From contig CM022375.1 of assembly GCA_011800155.1 (NCBI GenBank), positions 248,001-312,000 of the forward strand: a DNA stretch of 64,000 nucleotides. Direction: 5' to 3'. Positions 59,708 through 64,000 of this stretch are shown piece by piece (the stretch's first letter is position 1; each line of letters begins with the position of its first letter). The position numbers were made by a program, and so were the translations under genes. The notes under the pieces are model-generated. The model searched no databases, was not told the origin of the DNA, and saw only the letters and a list, made by a program, of their open reading frames with translations. The DNA comes from Flammulina velutipes (lineage: Eukaryota > Basidiomycota > Agaricomycetes > Agaricales > Physalacriaceae).

Positions 59708-62700
59708 TGGGCGACTCGGAGACGAAAGATTGACATCGATTTCACCCCCGCTGGATCCGTTGCAGAAATTGAAGAGACGGAGATGAGACCGTTGGAGTCA
59801 GTCGGATCAAGATGGTTGACGAGTTCACCGACTCGAAGATCCATACACGGTAGTAGTATTTATATAACAGGAGGACAGCGCGCTTGCAACATCTGACGCT
59901 CAGCTCCGTAGACCAATCTGGGATCAATTCAAGATCCTCTTATGTGACAGCGAATTGTATGATCCGAGAGCTGGGAAAAGATAGTACAGTATCGTTACCG
60001 AATCTTGAAATTACGCCACCACACGACACACTTTTCTCTGTAGTCAGAGTCGGTGCGTAGTCTCATTCATGGAAGAGTGGACGAAGAGTATAAAAACGAG
60101 ATGCGCAACGGCCACGAGAAGACTTGGTGGGCTATACAGTGGTGGCTCAGAAGAGGAGTCCGCCTTGACGAACAGGATCTCGGAGTAGGAAAGGAAGGCT
60201 GACTACATCTGTATGCCATGATACAGTACCTTCAAGAGCACAGAAGACCAACGCAACGATAGGCGACATAAATGGAGTGATGGGCGGTCCGGCGATTAAC
60301 ATTAGAGTCTCAGAGAAAAGAAGTCGGAGTGGAGACGCAGTTCGGCAAGACTCTGAGCGGTAGTCTAGCGTAAAAATATCACTTGATCCAACGTTGTCGA
60401 CTGATACAATAATTAGAGAGAGAGAGAATCATTTAGTATAAGAGAGACTCATGATGGTAGCTGGGGGCAGAATTGATTGCGCCACATTGCCAAACAAAGG
60501 TCTACAAGCCCACGTGAAGATTTCGCTCCATCTTTCCTCCGGCCACGGTGCTACCCGCAGAACCGTTGCCTCGCTTTTCACGCTCAGAACCGTTCAACTC
60601 GACCGGACTTTCGGTGTTACTCCGCGCGTACGAACTCGCCAGCCCGTATGCGCAAACGATATGCTGCTGGATGATTACCTTTCGAGGCTTTCACCCGCCC
60701 ATGTCCGCAGTTGTAATACGTGTCTTCACCAATAGCATGAAGGATGGATTCAAGGATGGCCGTCAACGCAAGGATACGTGCAAATGCGTGAGGGCGAACG
60801 ATGGTGACAGCTCGCGGAACTCTCGTGCGTACGCTGTTCAAAGGAAAGGAAGTGAAGCTGACGCTCGTCCAGGATACTGTCCACTACGTCGATATCACGC
60901 ATATATAGGTTTCCCGTCCCATTATATCGGCGGCCTTTAAACAACAAATTACATGGTGTGGAGGTATGTTGAATCTATTCCACCTCCAGATCTACCGCTC
61001 ATTGACGGCTAGATCCTCTCAACTGGACAGTCCGGACTACCGTCGTTCGCCAATGTGAAATGTCACGGAAAGGCCCGCCAATTGTCGCATAGCGTTATGC
61101 TTCCGTCGTTCGAATTGCGACTGCAGTCTCAGCATCGCCCAACACAGCCGCAATTGGTCCCCTCGCTGCTCTGTGGTCGCATATGGTTTCCCTTTTCCTA
61201 CTTCCATCTGCCTCTTCGCTGTCCTACCTAGCGGTGTCTTTCGTGTTGGAGTGCCGCGTACCACGCTTTAGATATGTGCAGCCGGTCCCTATCGACTCGG
61301 GAGATTCGCTCAGGTTGATATTTGGCGTTGACCGACGCGGAGCTCATTCAGATCTGAGATCAGCTCTCGCTGTATGCTGTTCTCGATACGAGACCAATTC
61401 GAAACGCTGAGGATAGTGTTCGAGGCACTGGAGATAAAGGTCAACGGAGGAGAGCGTCGTGGATTTCGTTTCAGGGAACATGATCGTCTCAGGTCGTTCG
61501 CTGTTGGGATAGGCGTTGGTTGGTGCGGCGATTGGCTTTTCATCCTCGTTGTTTTCGTTGAAAACATATGTGGTGATCTATCATTTGGTATCTATCGCTC
61601 CCTTCGGAATATGGATATATCAAAGGTATGCTCATTCTATACCATACCATACCACACCGCTAACGAACCGCTAGATACTCCCGACCAGGCTACCACTGTT
61701 CGACAATAATACGACGAGTACCTCTGAGCAGGGAATTAACGGAGGTCTAGATTCTCGAGGTCGTCGCGGAGAATGACCAATTGGCCCACAGGCGGCATAG
61801 CCTTAGTCGTCGCCCGGATTGCGACCGTTCTGCCCGCATCGCACCCAGTCCGTGTCTATGTCTCGCCCGATATTTCCCTTTCTCGCCTATAATCCTGCCC
61901 ATCCTGTCTCCCCCGGCGGTCGTACACCTTTCCTCGCCGTAGCCAGCGATGTGATGGTTCACGGATCCTTTTACACACGGCCAGCACCGCTCGAGAGATT
62001 CATTCAAGTCTCGAGGGAGGCGTCTACCGATGCGGACCTCATGCTTATCCAGCTGGCACCTTCAAGCGCAGAGCGTCATCCATACTGCGGCCGCTATTCG
62101 GACCAAAGGAAGCCTTTCTCTTGGATCCTCGAACTCTCGCTCCGTGTCGCGTTTGAATGACAAACCTAGTTGGAAAACCGAGGATGGAGATGGGGATGGA
62201 CGCAGTCTCGATAAATGCTGGAAAACTTTGCCAACTTTGCTCCATGGGACAGGAGCGCTTCAGGTAGTCCGTCGTTGGTGGATGCGCAGTAGCATGTCAC
62301 TCTCGCCGTAGGGTCAGTGCCGTTGTCGAAGATATGCTGGACGCTCTATCATACGGTACGTCCGTTCATTTCTTTCTTTGTATATTTGTTGAGGACTTCC
62401 TTTTGCAGCCCTTTCTGACGGTAATGGAATCCCGTGGACTCTATGCTGGATGACTTGGAGGCGACTCATAAATGCAGGAACCTGAAACTTCGCCAACTCG
62501 CCCCCCCCCTCATAGTCCGTCGCTGGGATCGGTTTGGGACGCATTGTACTCTCGAAGGTTCCCTTCGATGGAGTCGTTGCCGCTATCGAAGGCGTTTTAT
62601 GGTATGGTATATGTGTTTATCGCTCTCTTTCGATCCTTGTTAAAGACTTCGTTTTAGCCGTTTCTGACGATCGTACCGGACTGTCGACAGGATGTTTGGG

Positions 62701-64000
62701 AGCGGCCTTGCCGTTTGCACCTATGGTACGACGGTTTGATCTGTGGAATCGAACCTTTAAGCTATCCTACTTCATTCGAACGTGATGTTCGGGAGGCGTT
62801 CTATTTATCGTATACGATACGTATACCATGTACAAGTTGTTGTTATGTTACATGTACGGTACTAAGTAGTAGCGCTAGAAATTAGCCGCTAGCCATTCCT
62901 GGCCTCTCTCTCTTCCATTCCATGATCCGTCAACGGTGTAGGTCAACGTGCAAATCACCGCTTCTATTCCTTCTGTTTCTTTATGAATGCGCTGACTACG
63001 TTCCTCTCAGCCGTCTAGAAGTCGTTACGAGAAAGATTGCATCGAACACGCGCGATATGTTCATTTGTTGGCTATCCTCCCATGCTTCATAAATTCTACG
63101 AGGCGGAACGTGACGGCTTTGGGAACCTACGAGTTGGCACTCGGGTGTTGCTTTGAATACGCACGGGAAAGAGGTGTCAAGGGCAGTCGACTGAATGTTT
63201 GCTGTATGTTAGCGACTTCCATCCCGGACATCCACAAGGACGTGGCATGGACATCAGCCAAGCCGTCGTAAATCAATCGCATTCTTATGCATAGAGCGAG
63301 ATGGCTCGAATGCCATGCTCCATGACGCCTATCCGGTAGGATTTCGGTCAGAACAACAACGGGGCAAGTGCGTGCGGGTCCAGCAAAAGGAGGAGGCGCA
63401 GAATTGAACGGGCGTTGAACGAGTGCGCTTCTCTCTGAATTAAACAGTGAATGCCTGACGCTGAACCAACGTAGGTTCGTACCCATATCCCCCTCCTGTC
63501 GACATAGAATGCAACCACCGGGATCAATCCAAGGACAACGCACTCCACGAAGATAACTCAGAGCTCAGCGCTCAACTACCGGCTGTTTCACAGGATGCAA
63601 AAAACTCCGTCAATTTATCCACGCGTGGCTCCAGCTCTGCCAGTCGCCATCGACACCGTTCATGGAGACGTTTCGTCTTTCTTTCTCTGCGCACCCACCA
63701 AACATGTCCTTGTACGTTAAATGGAAATCATCGCCGCGGCTTTCTCGACTCGCGTCTTATCTTGGATTCTCTATCATCACTTACGGTCGTATGATACGCG
63801 AGAGCATAACAATGGCATCGCAAGAATTTTACTTGCGATGTCGGCGAACTCGTAATGATTCATGTACGTCTCCGTGCTCTCATCCCTACGTACTGCTCAC
63901 CCAGCCTAGATGTGAATACTACCAGTATACGACGCAGAGGTCGTTTAAACTGCTGACCCTATCCTCCTAGCGAGTTATGAAAACCAAACTCAGGCGTGCC
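59708..64000. repeat. Long inverted repeat, right arm (runs off the window)
   Basis: Reverse complement of 35398-39692, with one substitution found (near 62352) and two one-base differences in C/G runs (62500-62510, 63485-63495). The inner edge is 200 bases after the stop of the Ulp1/zinc-finger gene. The arm continues past 64000, so its true length is unknown. As in the left arm there is no supported gene. A frame with ATG at 61858 (MSRPIFPFLAYNPAHPVSPG) is the most protein-like piece and is unrecognised. Confidence 0.95.

Noticed and set aside
1..64000. CRISPR-like arrays, bacterial operons or plasmid functions
   Set aside because: No short regularly spaced direct repeats with unique spacers; introns and families are fungal.

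Overview
The window looks like a basidiomycete (Agaricomycetes-type) nuclear genome segment. The intact genes are split by very short introns (about 46-56 nt, GT-AG with CTNAC/CTGAC-like branch sites, plus two probable GC-AG introns). The families are also typical of mushroom-forming fungi: a caspase-like metacaspase, Tet/JBP-like 2OG-Fe(II) oxygenases, an OrsD-type zinc-finger protein, an Ulp1-like protease, coiled-coil proteins with an HPD motif, and F-box/LRR fragments. No rRNA, tRNA or CRISPR array was recognised.

The region is gene-poor, repeat-rich and full of broken genes. Layout: (1) 1-2041, a duplicated 5' part of a metacaspase gene (1-1384, nearly or fully identical to 25053-26436) joined to a frameshifted fragment of a P-type Ca2+-ATPase. 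(2) 2519-6492, two intact, convergent paralogues of a Tet/JBP-like 2OG-Fe(II) oxygenase. (3) 7591-8226, a TA-flanked MITE-like element, then 4.5 kb without a clear gene. (4) 12730-16484, a 1234-aa gene with two OrsD-like C2H2 fingers and a tyrosine-recombinase catalytic core. (5) 16.5-25 kb, mostly decayed sequence with a regular ~285-bp tandem array (about 19.65-21.37 kb) and an N-terminal fragment of a GT2 polysaccharide synthase. (6) 25053-27633, the second metacaspase copy, running into a 5'-truncated F-box/LRR-like fragment. (7) 27907-29558, a 1.65-kb element with terminal inverted repeats. (8) 33757-34330, a fragment of a DHX16/Prp2-type spliceosomal helicase. (9) 35398-39692 and 59708-64000, arms of an almost perfect inverted repeat of at least 4.29 kb enclosing 20 kb. 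Inside lie a 479-bp element with a perfect 8-bp target duplication, an intronless frame of about 650 codons with four stops, a 598-aa coiled-coil/J-like gene, a frameshifted coiled-coil gene, an Hsp70 N-terminal fragment and an intact five-exon gene fusing an Ulp1-like protease to a zf-4CXXC_R1 (CDCA7-like) zinc finger.

The intact genes could all act on DNA or chromatin: methylcytosine-type oxidation (Tet/JBP-like), site-specific recombination (tyrosine recombinase with zinc fingers) and a deSUMOylase-like/zinc-finger protein. The rest resembles a graveyard of captured or duplicated host-gene pieces. That the intact genes form one system is inference only; the window shows proximity, not co-function. 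Exon borders were worked out by hand from splice signals and reading-phase agreement, and no similarity search was possible.
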